A DNA stretch of 64,000 bases from an uncultured Paracoccaceae bacterium (GTDB lineage: Bacteria; Pseudomonadota; Alphaproteobacteria; Rhodobacterales; Rhodobacteraceae): positions 17,135 to 81,134 of the forward strand of contig CALJZN010000003.1 of NCBI GenBank assembly GCA_937983405.1. Direction: 5' to 3'. This document shows, piece after piece, positions 1-9,849 of the stretch. The translations under genes and the position numbers were made by a program. Position 1 is the stretch's first letter, and the number at the start of each line of letters is the position of its first letter. The notes below the pieces were generated by a model that was not told where the DNA came from, ran no database searches, and saw only the letters and a program-made list of their open reading frames with translations.

Positions 1-194
1 GGCAGGCGGTTGGTGGCGGTGTCGTGGTAGCCCCGCCGCTCCTCGGCCGACAGCACCGGGTCGAACCGCTCGGCATAGAGGTCGCAGTCGTCCACCTCCC
101 AGCCGCGGGCCGCGAGCGTCTCGACCACGGTGCGGTGCAGGGCGGCGCCGAAGCTTTCGGGCAGCGGATGGGCGAAAAGGACAAGCGCGCGCAT
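1..194 (-). CDS. NAD(P)H oxidoreductase / flavodoxin-fold quinone reductase (5' part only, runs off window)
   Basis: Reverse strand from 194 reads MRALVLFAHPLPESFGAALHRTVVETLAARGWEVDDCDLYAERFDPVLSAEERRGYHDTATNRLP, typical N-terminus of the YwrO/KefF-like flavodoxin-fold family. Confidence 0.75.
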   Translation of the reverse strand, partial: MRALVLFAHPLPESFGAALHRTVVETLAARGWEVDDCDLYAERFDPVLSAEERRGYHDTATNRL

Positions 195-474
195 CACCTC
201 TGCCCCGGGATCCTGCGCCTGCGGCGCGGGGCAAAGCCTGACCGGACCTTGCCGGACCGCGGACCATGCCGGACCGCGGCAGGCGCCCCGCCCCGCCCGA
301 TCCGGCAGCGGGCCGGGGAAGGTGCGGGCGAAGCTGCGGGCGATCCCGGTGGCGGGCCGACCGAAGCCCGCGGCGCCCCGCGGGCGGCAGCGCGGGCGGC
401 ATCGCCTCGGCCCCGGGCGGTGCCAGCCGGCGCGGTCGGGCCGGGATCCTGCGCCTGCGGTCGCGCGCCCGCGG

Positions 475-1881
475 TCACTCGGCAGCCCGCATCTTGGGGT
501 AGGCATACATCCGGTCGTAGCGCCAGTCGGGATCGTCCCAGGCGATCATCTTGCCGGGGTTGAGCAGCCCCTTCGGATCGGCCTCGCGCTTGAAGGCGAG
601 TTGCCGGGCGTCCACCGTCTGGCGCCCCCCCTCCTCGAGCGTGTAGCGGTGGGGGTTGAAGATCATGCAGCCGAGATCCTCGTGGATGCGCACGATCTCG
701 TCCAGCCGCGCCTCGGTGGTGAATTTCACGATGGGCAGGCCCGCGAACATCACCCGCCCGCCCTCGCGCATCGCCTCGAGGTGCTGGAGCACCTCGGCGC
801 CGAAGGTCCGCCGCACCGCCTCGATCTTTTCCAGCAGGTCGTCGCCGGCATAGCGGACCTGGAGGTAGGTGACCGTGGGGTCCACCTTGAGCGCCCGCAG
901 GGTGGTGTGGTTCCAGCCGTATTCGAACACCGGCCCCGGCTCGCGCGGCCAGTCGGGCCGGTCGGACCGCCAGATCACCCGGGCGCCGGGGCGGCGGGCG
1001 GTGAAGGTGGCGAAGGCGTCCATCGCATGGGGCGCGACCATCAGGCCCACCAGATGCTCGCCGTCGGCGATGTGGGGGCGGACGCGGGCGAAGTAGTCCT
1101 GCGCGATCGGCGCCTCGAAGACCGAGACGAGTTTCAGAAGGATGCCGTCCTCGGACGCGATGTCGAAGGCATACCGCGCCGCCTCGGGGAAGCCGGGGAG
1201 CGCCACGAACAGCTCGACCCAGTCGTAGGCGGGCGCGAGCGGCAGCTCCAGCTCGGTGATGATGCCGTTGGTGCCGTAGGCGTGGCTGACGCGGGCAAGC
1301 TCCTCGCCGCGGAAATCGAGCAGGCGCGGCGTGGCCTCCATCGTCGCCACCCGCAGGCGGATGATGTTGCCCAGATCGCGCAGGGCGCCCCAGCGGACCG
1401 AGCCGACCCCGCCCGAGCCCCCGGCGATGAAGCCGCCGACGGTGGCAGTGGCCCAGGTGGACGAGAACATGCGGATCTCCTGCCCCGACTGCGCGCGGCA
1501 GGCCTCGTCGAGGTCCTTCAGCAGGCAGCCCGGTTCGACGACGACGCGGCCGGGGCGGATTTCCTTCACCCGGTCGAGGTTCTTGAGGTGCAGGATGCAG
1601 CCGCCCGCCAGCGGCATCGCCTGGCCGTAGTTGCCGGTGCCGGCGCCGCGGGTCGTCACCGGCACGTCGTGGGCGTAACAGACCCGCAGCACCTCGACCA
1701 CCTCGGCCTCGCACCGCGGAGCGACCACGAAATCCCCGGCAAGGTGGTCCATCCGCGCCTTCAGGACAGGCGAGTACCAGAAGAAATCGCGGCTTTTCGC
1801 CCGGATCGAGACGGGGTTGTCGTCGATCTCCAGATGCGCCAGCGCGGCGCGGGCGGCGGCGACGTTGGGGGGCAGCGTCAT
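475..1881 (-). CDS. FAD-binding oxidoreductase (FAD_binding_4 / glycolate-oxidase GlcD-like)
   Basis: 468 aa ORF with TTRGAGTGNYGQAMPLAGG and STWATATVGGFIAGGSGGVGSVRWG FAD-binding motifs. Confidence 0.85.
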   Translation of the reverse strand: MTLPPNVAAARAALAHLEIDDNPVSIRAKSRDFFWYSPVLKARMDHLAGDFVVAPRCEAEVVEVLRVCYAHDVPVTTRGAGTGNYGQAMPLAGGCILHLKNLDRVKEIRPGRVVVEPGCLLKDLDEACRAQSGQEIRMFSSTWATATVGGFIAGGSGGVGSVRWGALRDLGNIIRLRVATMEATPRLLDFRGEELARVSHAYGTNGIITELELPLAPAYDWVELFVALPGFPEAARYAFDIASEDGILLKLVSVFEAPIAQDYFARVRPHIADGEHLVGLMVAPHAMDAFATFTARRPGARVIWRSDRPDWPREPGPVFEYGWNHTTLRALKVDPTVTYLQVRYAGDDLLEKIEAVRRTFGAEVLQHLEAMREGGRVMFAGLPIVKFTTEARLDEIVRIHEDLGCMIFNPHRYTLEEGGRQTVDARQLAFKREADPKGLLNPGKMIAWDDPDWRYDRMYAYPKMRAAE

Positions 1882-3164
1882 GCGGTCACCATGAGGGGGT
1901 CAAGCTCGGCATAGTCGGGAAGGCTGCGGTCGATGGCGCGGCCGGCGCGGAGCACCACGCGGTCGGCCTGCGGACGGGCAAACAGCTCGGTCCAGCTGCG
2001 CGCCTTGCAGATCACCAGGTCGGCGGGGGCACCGGGGGCCAGCGAGGGGGGGGCGAAGCCGCAGGCGGCGGCGGGGCGGTGGAGGACCGACAGCGCCCAG
2101 TCGTCGCGCGAATGGTCGAGATGGGCGATGCGCGTCGCCTCGCGCAGCACCTCGATCATGTCGAGATCGCCGTAGGCATAGAACGGATCGCGGGTGTTGT
2201 CGGAGGCGAAGGAGACGGGAATGCCCCGCGCGGCCATCTCGTGCACCAGCGTCACGCCGCGCCAGCGCGGGGTGCGCCCGGCCCCGCCGCGGTCCTGCAG
2301 GTAGAGGTTGCACATCGGCAGCGAGACGATGTGCAGCCCCGCCTTCGCCACCAGATCGAGCGTGGCCAGCGCCTCGGCCTCGGGCTGCACGGCCAGCGAG
2401 CAGCAATGGCCCACCACCACCGGCGCGTCGAAGCCGGTTTCCAGCACCGTCTCGGCGATGACCCGCAGCGTGGCGACCGAAGGATCGCCGGTCTCGTCGG
2501 CGTGGAAGTCGGCCGCAAGCCCGCGTTCGGCGGCAAGGCGGAAGAAGGCGCGCAGCCGGTCGCGCAGGTCGGGCATCGGGTAGGTGACCGCGCCGAGCAC
2601 TCCGCCCGAGGCCGCCACGATGTCGGCCGTGTCGCGGAAGGGTCCGTCGGCCTCGACCCCGTCGATCGCCACGAGGCAGGCGGCCTGAAGCTCGATCCGC
2701 CCGCGCCACTCGGTGCGCAGCTCGCGGAACACGGCAAAGCTGATGCCGTCCTGCGGCGGGCGGGCGTCGAGATGGGTGCGGATCGCCCGCGTCCCGTGGG
2801 CGTAGGCGCAGCGCAGGGCGAAGTCCATGCGCGCGCGTACGTCCTCGGCCCGCCAGCGCGCCGCGCGGTCGCCCTCGACCGTGGCCAGCGCGCCGGCAAA
2901 GCTGCCGTCGGGGTTGGGCGCGCGGGGCCAGATGTGCCCCTTGTCGAGATGGGTGTGCATGTCGATGAAGGCGGGCAGCACCATCGCCCCGCGCAGGTCC
3001 AGCTCGGCCGTCCCGGGGGGGGCTGCCCCGTCCTCGGCCAGGCGCCCGCCCGCAAGCGTGAGGGCGGTGCGCGCAAGGTCCCCCGGCTGCCCCAAAAGGC
3101 AGGCCGGCACGGTCGCGTTGACCAGCCGCAGGCGCGGCGCGTCGGGCAGGGTGAGGAAATCCAT
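1878..3164 (-). CDS. Amidohydrolase, cytosine deaminase-like
   Basis: In-frame from MDFLTLPDAPRLRLVNATVPA; motifs PAFIDMHTHLDKGHIWPR, HADETGDP, VVGHCCSL, FASDNTRDPFYAYGDLDM typical of CodA/AtzC-type amidohydrolases. The ORF track extends it upstream over the permease gene; ATGA coupling supports the 3164 start. Confidence 0.85.
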   Translation of the reverse strand: MDFLTLPDAPRLRLVNATVPACLLGQPGDLARTALTLAGGRLAEDGAAPPGTAELDLRGAMVLPAFIDMHTHLDKGHIWPRAPNPDGSFAGALATVEGDRAARWRAEDVRARMDFALRCAYAHGTRAIRTHLDARPPQDGISFAVFRELRTEWRGRIELQAACLVAIDGVEADGPFRDTADIVAASGGVLGAVTYPMPDLRDRLRAFFRLAAERGLAADFHADETGDPSVATLRVIAETVLETGFDAPVVVGHCCSLAVQPEAEALATLDLVAKAGLHIVSLPMCNLYLQDRGGAGRTPRWRGVTLVHEMAARGIPVSFASDNTRDPFYAYGDLDMIEVLREATRIAHLDHSRDDWALSVLHRPAAACGFAPPSLAPGAPADLVICKARSWTELFARPQADRVVLRAGRAIDRSLPDYAELDPLMVTA

Positions 3165-4039
3165 CACGTCTCCCGCTTCAGCGCGCTTTCGTGCCACTTG
3201 TGCAGGAGAAGCCAGGACAGCGCCGAGATGAGAAGGTAAATCGCGATTCCCGTCAGCACGATCAGGATCAGCGCCGAAAACATCCGCGGGATCTGCATCC
3301 GGTAGCTCGACTCGAGGATGCGGAACGCAAGCCCCGCCGCCTGCCCGCCCGAGCCCATGGTGAACTCGGCCACCACCGCCCCGATCAGCGCCAGCCCCCC
3401 GGCGATGCGCAGGCCGCCCAGGAAATAGGGCAGCGCCGCGGGCAACTGAAGATAGCGCAGCCGCTGCCAGCGGCTGGCGCGGTAGATCGCCATCAGGTCG
3501 CGCAGGTTGTGGTCGGACGATTTCAGGCCGATGGCGGTGTTCGACAGGATCGGGAAGAAGGCCACGATCCAGGCGATGAACAGCACCCGCGCGATGTGGC
3601 TGTCGATGTAGATGAAGATCAACGGCGCGATGGCGATGATCGGGGTGACTTGCAGCACCACCATGTAGGGAAACAGCGACAGCTCGATCCAGCGCGACTG
3701 GGTGAACAGGATCGCCAGCCCCGCCCCGCCCAGGACGGCCAGCGCCAGCGCCATCAGGGTTACCCGCAGCGTCGTCCACCAGCTGCCCGACAGGGTGCCG
3801 AAGTCGCGCGCCAGCGTCTCGGCCACCAGGACCGGGCCGGGCAGGCGGTAATGCGGAACCTCCCACGCCACGACATACCATTGCCACAGGCCGATCAGCG
3901 CCAGAAACACCGCGAACGGCAGCAGCCAGCGGGCGATCCGCTCGCGCCGTTCCGCGGCCAGCCGCGCGACCTCTTCGGCATCGACGACCGGGGCGGCGGC
4001 GGCCGCGGACGCGAGGCGGGCGGGGTCGGCGAGGGTCAT
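3164..4039 (-). CDS. ABC transporter permease, NitT/TauT (SsuC/TauC/ThiX) type
   Basis: 291 aa with several TM segments and the EAA-like loop YRASRWQRLRYLQLPAALPYFLGGLRIAGGLALIGAVVAEF. Confidence 0.88.
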   Translation of the reverse strand: MTLADPARLASAAAAAPVVDAEEVARLAAERRERIARWLLPFAVFLALIGLWQWYVVAWEVPHYRLPGPVLVAETLARDFGTLSGSWWTTLRVTLMALALAVLGGAGLAILFTQSRWIELSLFPYMVVLQVTPIIAIAPLIFIYIDSHIARVLFIAWIVAFFPILSNTAIGLKSSDHNLRDLMAIYRASRWQRLRYLQLPAALPYFLGGLRIAGGLALIGAVVAEFTMGSGGQAAGLAFRILESSYRMQIPRMFSALILIVLTGIAIYLLISALSWLLLHKWHESALKRET

Positions 4040-4057
4040 GCGGGCGCTCCCGTCGGT

Positions 4058-4873
4058 TCAGCCGTCATGGGCGGTGCCCTCCATGGCCTGCGCCAGCGCC
4101 TCGGACGCGGCGCGGCAGTGGTCAACATAGTCGGTCGAGGTGCGGAACGCCTCGCTGCGCGGGTAGGGTTCGCTCACGCCCAGCTCGCGGATCACCCGGC
4201 CGGGCCGGGCGGCCATGATGACGATGCGGTCCGACAGGAACACGCTTTCGAAGACCGAATGGGTGACGAAGATCACCGTGCAGCCCAGCTTGGCCCGCAT
4301 CTCCAGCAGGTCGTTGTTGAGCTTGAAGCGCGTGATCTCGTCCAGCGCGGCGAAGGGTTCGTCCATCAGGATCAGGCGCGGGCGCGTCACCAGCGCCCGG
4401 GCGATCGAGACGCGCATCTTCATGCCGCCCGACAGCTCGCGCGGATAGGCGTGCCGGAACCGCAGCAGGCCCACGGTCGTCAGCGCCTCTTCGATCTGCG
4501 GCAGCGCCGCGCGCCGCGACACGCCCCGCAGGCGCAGCGGCAGCCAGACGTTCTCGGACACCGTGGCCCAGGGCATCAGCGTGGGTTCCTGGAACACCAC
4601 GCCCAGCGTCTCGCGTGCCTGCGCGTCCTCCCAGCGCACCCGGCCGCGCGTGGGCTGGATCAGCCCCGCGATCAGCCGCAGCGCGGTGGACTTGCCGCAG
4701 CCCGAGGGGCCCAGCAACGACACGAAGTCGCCCGGCCGGACCTCGAGCGTCATGTCGCGCAGCGCCACCACGTCGCGGCCGAACAGCTTGTCCACATGCT
4801 CGAGCGCCAGCAGCAGCGGCCGCGCAGCCCCCGCGGCCGGGGCGGCCGCGGGGGCGGAGAGGCGGGCGGCCAT
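4058..4873 (-). CDS. ABC transporter ATP-binding protein, NitT/TauT type
   Basis: From MAARLSAPAAA; Walker A LLGPSGCGKSTAL, signature ELSGGMKMRVSIARAL, Walker B LILMDEPFAALD. Confidence 0.9.
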   Translation of the reverse strand: MAARLSAPAAAPAAGAARPLLLALEHVDKLFGRDVVALRDMTLEVRPGDFVSLLGPSGCGKSTALRLIAGLIQPTRGRVRWEDAQARETLGVVFQEPTLMPWATVSENVWLPLRLRGVSRRAALPQIEEALTTVGLLRFRHAYPRELSGGMKMRVSIARALVTRPRLILMDEPFAALDEITRFKLNNDLLEMRAKLGCTVIFVTHSVFESVFLSDRIVIMAARPGRVIRELGVSEPYPRSEAFRTSTDYVDHCRAASEALAQAMEGTAHDG

Positions 4874-5892
4874 CACTTGCCGAGCAGCGCCTGCGAGACC
4901 GGCAGCGACACGCCCTTGTTGGTGAAGGCAAGCGTGAAGCCCTTGGTATAGTCGACATCGGCTGCCACCACACCCACGGCCGCCATCTTGTCGAAGAACG
5001 CCTTCATCCGCGCCTCGGTCATGGCGCCGATGCCCAGCGTCGCGGCATCGCCCGAATCGACGATGCCGTAGGACTTCAGCGCCGCGATCGAATAGGCGAG
5101 CTGGTCGTCCGTCATCTCGGGGTTGTCCGCCTTGATCTTCGCCAGGGCCGCGGCGTTGTCGCCGTAAAGGAAGTTCGCCCAGCCGATGGCCGAGCCCTCG
5201 ACGAAGCATTTCACCACCTCGGGCCTGCGGTCGATGGTGGGCTGCATCGTCACGATCATGGTGGAATAGGCGGGATAGCCTTGGTCGGCCAGCAGCCAGA
5301 CATCGGGCTTGAAGCCCGCCTGCTGCTCGATGGCGAAGGGCTCGGAGGTGACGTAGCCCTGCTGCGCCGAGTCGGGGTTGGCGATGAAGGCGGCGGGGTT
5401 GAACGTGTAGGGCACGCGCCGCGCGGGGTCGAAGCCGTATTCGCTCTGCAGCCACAGGAAATAGGTGACGAACCCCTCGTCGCCGATGATGTAGGTGGGC
5501 AGCGCCGCGACATCGGCGAAGGTGGCGGCCCGGCCCGGATGGGTCATCAGGACTTGCGGATCCTTCTGGAAGTCGGCGGCGACGGCGACCATCGGGATGC
5601 CCTCCTGCACCGCCGAGAGCACGCCCAGAGGGCCGCCCATGTAGAAGTCGATGCGCCCGGCGAGCAGCTGCGCGCGGTTGTTCACCTGCGGACCGCCCGG
5701 AAGAATCGTCACGTCGATCCCGCAGGCGGCATAGGTGCCGTCGACCACGGCCTGATAGTAGCCGCCATGTTCGGCCTGGGCGACCCAGTTGGTGCCGAAG
5801 GTCACGGACGTCTGGGACAGGGCGGGGCCCGCGGCCGTGCAGGCAGCGGCGAGGGCGGCGAGGGTCGCGGGGGCCGAGGGTCTGGACAGCAT
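4873..5892 (-). CDS. ABC transporter substrate-binding protein (NMT1/THI5-like)
   Basis: Signal peptide MLSRPSAPATLAALAAACTAAGPALSQ followed by VTFGTNWVAQAEHGGYYQAVVDGTYAACGIDVTILPGGPQVNNRAQLLAGRIDFYMGG. Confidence 0.87.
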   Translation of the reverse strand: MLSRPSAPATLAALAAACTAAGPALSQTSVTFGTNWVAQAEHGGYYQAVVDGTYAACGIDVTILPGGPQVNNRAQLLAGRIDFYMGGPLGVLSAVQEGIPMVAVAADFQKDPQVLMTHPGRAATFADVAALPTYIIGDEGFVTYFLWLQSEYGFDPARRVPYTFNPAAFIANPDSAQQGYVTSEPFAIEQQAGFKPDVWLLADQGYPAYSTMIVTMQPTIDRRPEVVKCFVEGSAIGWANFLYGDNAAALAKIKADNPEMTDDQLAYSIAALKSYGIVDSGDAATLGIGAMTEARMKAFFDKMAAVGVVAADVDYTKGFTLAFTNKGVSLPVSQALLGK

Positions 5893-6131
5893 GGATCTCT
5901 CCCGTGCAAAGATTGCGATTCCCGGCGGAACCCTAGCAGTCCGCCGCGACGGGGCACGGCAATCGGCAGGCTGCCGTGCGTCGCCGCGCGACATTGCCCG
6001 AAACAGTGGCAAGGCCGCAAGCGTTGCCCCAGATATTGGCCGCCGGCTGGCGGGAGGCAAGCCCCGGGATCGGCGAAGCCGGTCGGCTCGCCGCGGCGCC
6101 GGGGCAGACTGCGGCAGGAGGGCGTGGGGAC

Positions 6132-6524
6132 ATGATGCGGATGCTGATGCCCGGGGCGCTGCCCCCGCCCTTTGCGCGCTATGCCCACGGGGTCGAGGTG
6201 CCGGCCGGGTGGCGGCTGGTGGCGACCTCGGGGCAGTTGCCGCTGGCCGCCGACGGGTCCGTGCCCGAGGGCGCCGAAGCGCAGGCGCGGCTGTGCCTGG
6301 CGCATTGCGCGGCGATCCTCGCCGAGGCCGGGATGGGGCCGGCCGATGTCGTGCGCATCAACGCCTTCGTCACCGACCGGGCGCATATGGCGGGCTACAT
6401 GGCGGCCCGCGACGCCTGGCTTGCGGGCGTGGCGCGGCTGCCGGCCTCGACGCTGGTGATCGTCGCGGGGTTCACCCGGCCCGAGTTCCTGGTCGAGGTG
6501 GAGGTGACCGCGGCGGCGATCTGA
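6132..6524 (+). CDS. RidA/YjgF/Rid family protein
   Basis: C-terminal portion of ORF 5976..6524 starting MMRMLMPGALPPPFARYAHGVEVPAGWRLVATSGQLPLAADG; ends PASTLVIVAGFTRPEFLVEVEVTAAA, a Rid-family signature. Confidence 0.82.
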   Translation: MMRMLMPGALPPPFARYAHGVEVPAGWRLVATSGQLPLAADGSVPEGAEAQARLCLAHCAAILAEAGMGPADVVRINAFVTDRAHMAGYMAARDAWLAGVARLPASTLVIVAGFTRPEFLVEVEVTAAAI

Positions 6525-6765
6525 GGCGGCGATCTGACCCGCCCCGCGCCCGGACCGGAGCCCGGCCGGCGCGGGCGCGCTCGGCAGCAGGCACGCCGCC
6601 GCGACGCCCGCCGCCCCCCACCGCACGTCCCGGCACCGGGCCGGGCCTGCCGGCCGCGCCCGGCGGCCGGGTTGTGCCGAAACCGCCGGGGGTGCGGCCG
6701 CGCCGGCTTGACCAGAGGGCCGGATCGGCGGCACCAAGGGGCGGTCAGGAAAAGGACGTTGCCTC

Positions 6766-7104
6766 ATGTCGACTCCCCCCGCCTCACCCGGCACGCGCTC
6801 GCACCTCGGCGCGGCCTCGAAAGTGGTCGGCGACCTCGAGTTTCCGGGCCTCGTCGAGATGCTCGGCACGGTCGAGGGGCGGGTGACCGCGGCAGCGATC
6901 CTGCTGGAGGCGGAGGGCGATGCCTCGGGCACCCTCATCGCCGGGAGCGTCGCGATCAAGGGCCGCTTCGACGGCGAGATCGCGGCCGGGCAGGTGCGCC
7001 TGTTCGCCGGCGCCCGGGTGACCGGGCAGATCGCCTACGACACGCTCGGCATCGACGAGGGCGCCGAGGTCAACGCGGTCTGCACCCGCCGCCCGTCGTC
7101 CTGA
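6766..7104 (+). CDS. Bactofilin / polymer-forming cytoskeletal protein
   Basis: 112 aa with GDLEFPGLVEMLGTVEGRVTA...GTLIAGSVAIKGRFDGEIAAGQVRLFAGARVTGQIAYDTLGIDEGAEVNA beta-helix pattern. Confidence 0.85.
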   Translation: MSTPPASPGTRSHLGAASKVVGDLEFPGLVEMLGTVEGRVTAAAILLEAEGDASGTLIAGSVAIKGRFDGEIAAGQVRLFAGARVTGQIAYDTLGIDEGAEVNAVCTRRPSS

Positions 7105-7125
7105 AGCCGGGGCGCGCGCGCCCCC

Positions 7126-8190
7126 TCAGCCCCCGCCCCGGCCGCTGCCGCCGCCTCCGATACCGCCTTTGCCGCCGCGCCCGATACCGCCGGGGCGCGT
7201 CAGGCGCCAGCGGGTCGTCTGGGCATAGGCGCCGCCCGCCGCCAGCGCCACCGACGGAAAGTCGGGCCGGTTCGGCGCGTCGGGCCAGCCCTGCGGTTCC
7301 AGCGCCAGCCCGCCGAAGCGCGCCGTCTCGCGCCCCGAAAGGTCGCGGAACGGCGCCGAGGTCAGCCCCGACCCGTCGTAGACCTGCAGGCCCGGCTCGG
7401 TCGTCTCCAGCGTCAGGGCAAGGCCCGACCGGCCGGTCAGGCGCGCGGCCAGGACCGGGGCGGGGCGGCGCGCCGGCGCAAGGCAGAAGCAGTGGTCGAG
7501 GTCCGGCGGCAGGGCCAGCACGCGGCCCGCGCGGAAGTCAAGGCGCGTGCCGGTCACCGGGGCGGGCGGCCCGGCGGGCAGGCGCCGGTCGTCCACGGGC
7601 AGGTAGTGGTGGGCCGCCACCTCCAGCATCTGCCCCGCGATGGTCGGCGCGGGGTCGAGCGTCCAGTAGCTGTGATTGGCCAGGTTGATCCAGGTCGGCG
7701 CATCGGTCGTGGCCGTCAGCGCGAGGGTCATCGCGGCCCCAGGACCCAGCGCGAAGCGCGCGACCAGATGGCGGTTGCCGGGAAAGCCGCCCAGCCCGTC
7801 GGGCAGGTCGAGCGCCAGCGTGACCGCATCGGCCGTCGCCGCCACGATCCGCCAGACCCGGGCATGGGTGCCGCCGGTGCCGCCGTGCAGCGTGCTGGTG
7901 CCGTCGTTGGCCTCGAAGGCATGGGTTCTGCCGGCAAGGCTGGCGCTGGCGCCCGCGATCCGGTTGGCGACGGGGCCGACGACCGGCCCCGCATAGGCCA
8001 TCGGCCCCTCGTAGGCCGCCAGGCTGTCGCTGCCCAGCGTCAGCGGCCAGCCAACCCCGTCGAGCCGCAGGTCCTGCAGCCGGGCGCCGTAGGTCAGCAC
8101 CGCGGCGCGCAGCGCCCCCCGGGCCAGTGCGATGCGGTGGACGGTGCGGCCGTCGGCGGTCTGCCCGAAGGGCGCGATCTGGGCGGACAA
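7126..8190 (-). CDS. Aldose 1-epimerase family protein
   Basis: 354 aa with [40 protein letters not shown]; Gly-rich C-terminal tail. Confidence 0.87.
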   Translation of the reverse strand: MSAQIAPFGQTADGRTVHRIALARGALRAAVLTYGARLQDLRLDGVGWPLTLGSDSLAAYEGPMAYAGPVVGPVANRIAGASASLAGRTHAFEANDGTSTLHGGTGGTHARVWRIVAATADAVTLALDLPDGLGGFPGNRHLVARFALGPGAAMTLALTATTDAPTWINLANHSYWTLDPAPTIAGQMLEVAAHHYLPVDDRRLPAGPPAPVTGTRLDFRAGRVLALPPDLDHCFCLAPARRPAPVLAARLTGRSGLALTLETTEPGLQVYDGSGLTSAPFRDLSGRETARFGGLALEPQGWPDAPNRPDFPSVALAAGGAYAQTTRWRLTRPGGIGRGGKGGIGGGGSGRGGG

Positions 8191-8277
8191 GGCGGCCTCC
8201 GTCGGCTGCGGCCGGGCGCATCCTGCGGCGCGCCGCGGCGCAAGGCAAGGGCGGGGGCGACGGGCCGGCCGTGCGCG

Positions 8278-9135
8278 CTAGCCGGACGGGCAACCGCGCA
8301 GGTCCACCGCCTCGTCCGCCGCGATCAGCGTCAACCGCATCCCGCTGCGGTCCAGCGCGAAGGGGCGCCCCTCCTCGGGCACCAGATCGGCCACCACCTG
8401 CAGCCCGCCCGGCGCCGGCGCGACCCGCGCCTCGGACACCCAGACGCCGGCGGCATCGGTCTCGACCGCCGCGGCGCGGAAGCGCGCGGGGCGCGGCAAC
8501 TCCACCTCGGCCGTCAGCCGCAGCCCGTCGGCGATGGGCTCCAGCCGGCAGCGCAGGCGGGTGACGCCGGCCTCGCCCGGCGCAAGCGGCCGGTCGGCAA
8601 GGGCCGCGGCAATGGCCGGGTCGGCAGCGCCGGGTGCGACCAGCCGCGAGTCCAGCCGCAGCGTCACCGGCATGCAGACATCCTCGCAGACGCCGAGCTG
8701 GACCAGCGCGCGCAGCTCCACCGTGCCGCTGCCGTCGGCCGGGCGCACCTCGATCGGCAGCACCAGCCGGTCGCGGTAGCCGATGGTGCGGTCGCGCCCC
8801 TGTTCGATCACCTCGGGCCGCGGCCAGTGCAGCCGCAGCTCGCCAAGGTTGCCCGACCCCGACCAGTCGAAATCGGGCGGGATGCCGGCCTCGCCCGGGG
8901 CGCGCCAGTAGGTCTTCCACCCCGGTGCAAGGGTCAGGGCAAGCGCCGCCATGTGGGTGCCCCGCGCGGTGCGCCAGCCGGGCAGAAGGCGCGCGGCCAC
9001 CACCTCCGACGCCGCCGGCCCGCCCTGCGCCGCAGCGGGGGCGGCAAGCGGCGCGGCCAGCCCGAGGGCCGCGGCGGCGATCAGCGCGGCCGGATGCAGG
9101 CGACGGCGGCAGGGAACGGGCGAGAGGGCGACCAT
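8278..9135 (-). CDS. Secreted protein with thiol:disulfide interchange DsbD N-terminal-like domain
   Basis: Signal peptide; [39 protein letters not shown] and [13 protein letters not shown]. Confidence 0.82.
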   Translation of the reverse strand: MVALSPVPCRRRLHPAALIAAAALGLAAPLAAPAAAQGGPAASEVVAARLLPGWRTARGTHMAALALTLAPGWKTYWRAPGEAGIPPDFDWSGSGNLGELRLHWPRPEVIEQGRDRTIGYRDRLVLPIEVRPADGSGTVELRALVQLGVCEDVCMPVTLRLDSRLVAPGAADPAIAAALADRPLAPGEAGVTRLRCRLEPIADGLRLTAEVELPRPARFRAAAVETDAAGVWVSEARVAPAPGGLQVVADLVPEEGRPFALDRSGMRLTLIAADEAVDLRGCPSG

Positions 9136-9270
9136 GCGCGCGACACTAGGCGCTGCGCGCGGCCGATGAAATCACATTCCGGCGAAACGCTCGGCGGCGG
9201 GCGCCCGCGGGGCATTGCGCCGCGCGCGCCGCCGGCCGACCATGGACCGGGCAGAGGGGCGGCGACTCGG

Positions 9271-9825
9271 ATGGACCTGACTGGAAAGCTTCTGATCGCC
9301 ATGCCGGGCATGGGCGATCCGCAATTCGAGCGCAGCGTGATCTTCATGTGCGCACACTCGTCCCAGGGCGCGATGGGGCTGATCGTGAACAAGCCGGCCC
9401 CGGACATCAGCTTTCGCGGGCTGCTTGACCAGCTCGGCATCGCGGCCGGGCCGGGGGCTGCGGACATCCGGGTGCGCTTCGGCGGCCCGGTCGAGCACGG
9501 GCGCGGCTTCGTGCTGCACTCGGGCGACTACCGCGGCAACAGTTCCACCCTTCTGGTGGACGACCGCTTCGGGATGACCGCCACGCTCGACATCCTCGAG
9601 GACATCGCCCGCGGCCGGGGGCCCTCGGCCTCGATGCTCGCGCTCGGCTATTCCGGCTGGGGGCCCGGGCAGCTCGAGGGCGAGATCCTGCGCAACGGCT
9701 GGCTGACGGGCGAGGCCGCGCCCGACCTCGTGTTCTCGGACCGCGACGCGAGCAAGTGGGAACAGGCGCTGCGCGCGATCGGGGTCGATCCGGTCAGCCT
9801 GTCGGCCGCCGCCGGCCGGGCCTGA
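9271..9825 (+). CDS. YqgE/AlgH family protein
   Basis: In-frame end of ORF 7492..9825 beginning [42 protein letters not shown] and containing [17 protein letters not shown]. Confidence 0.92.
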   Translation: MDLTGKLLIAMPGMGDPQFERSVIFMCAHSSQGAMGLIVNKPAPDISFRGLLDQLGIAAGPGAADIRVRFGGPVEHGRGFVLHSGDYRGNSSTLLVDDRFGMTATLDILEDIARGRGPSASMLALGYSGWGPGQLEGEILRNGWLTGEAAPDLVFSDRDASKWEQALRAIGVDPVSLSAAAGRA

Positions 9826-9849
9826 GCGCGCGCGCGGTGCCGGATCGGC

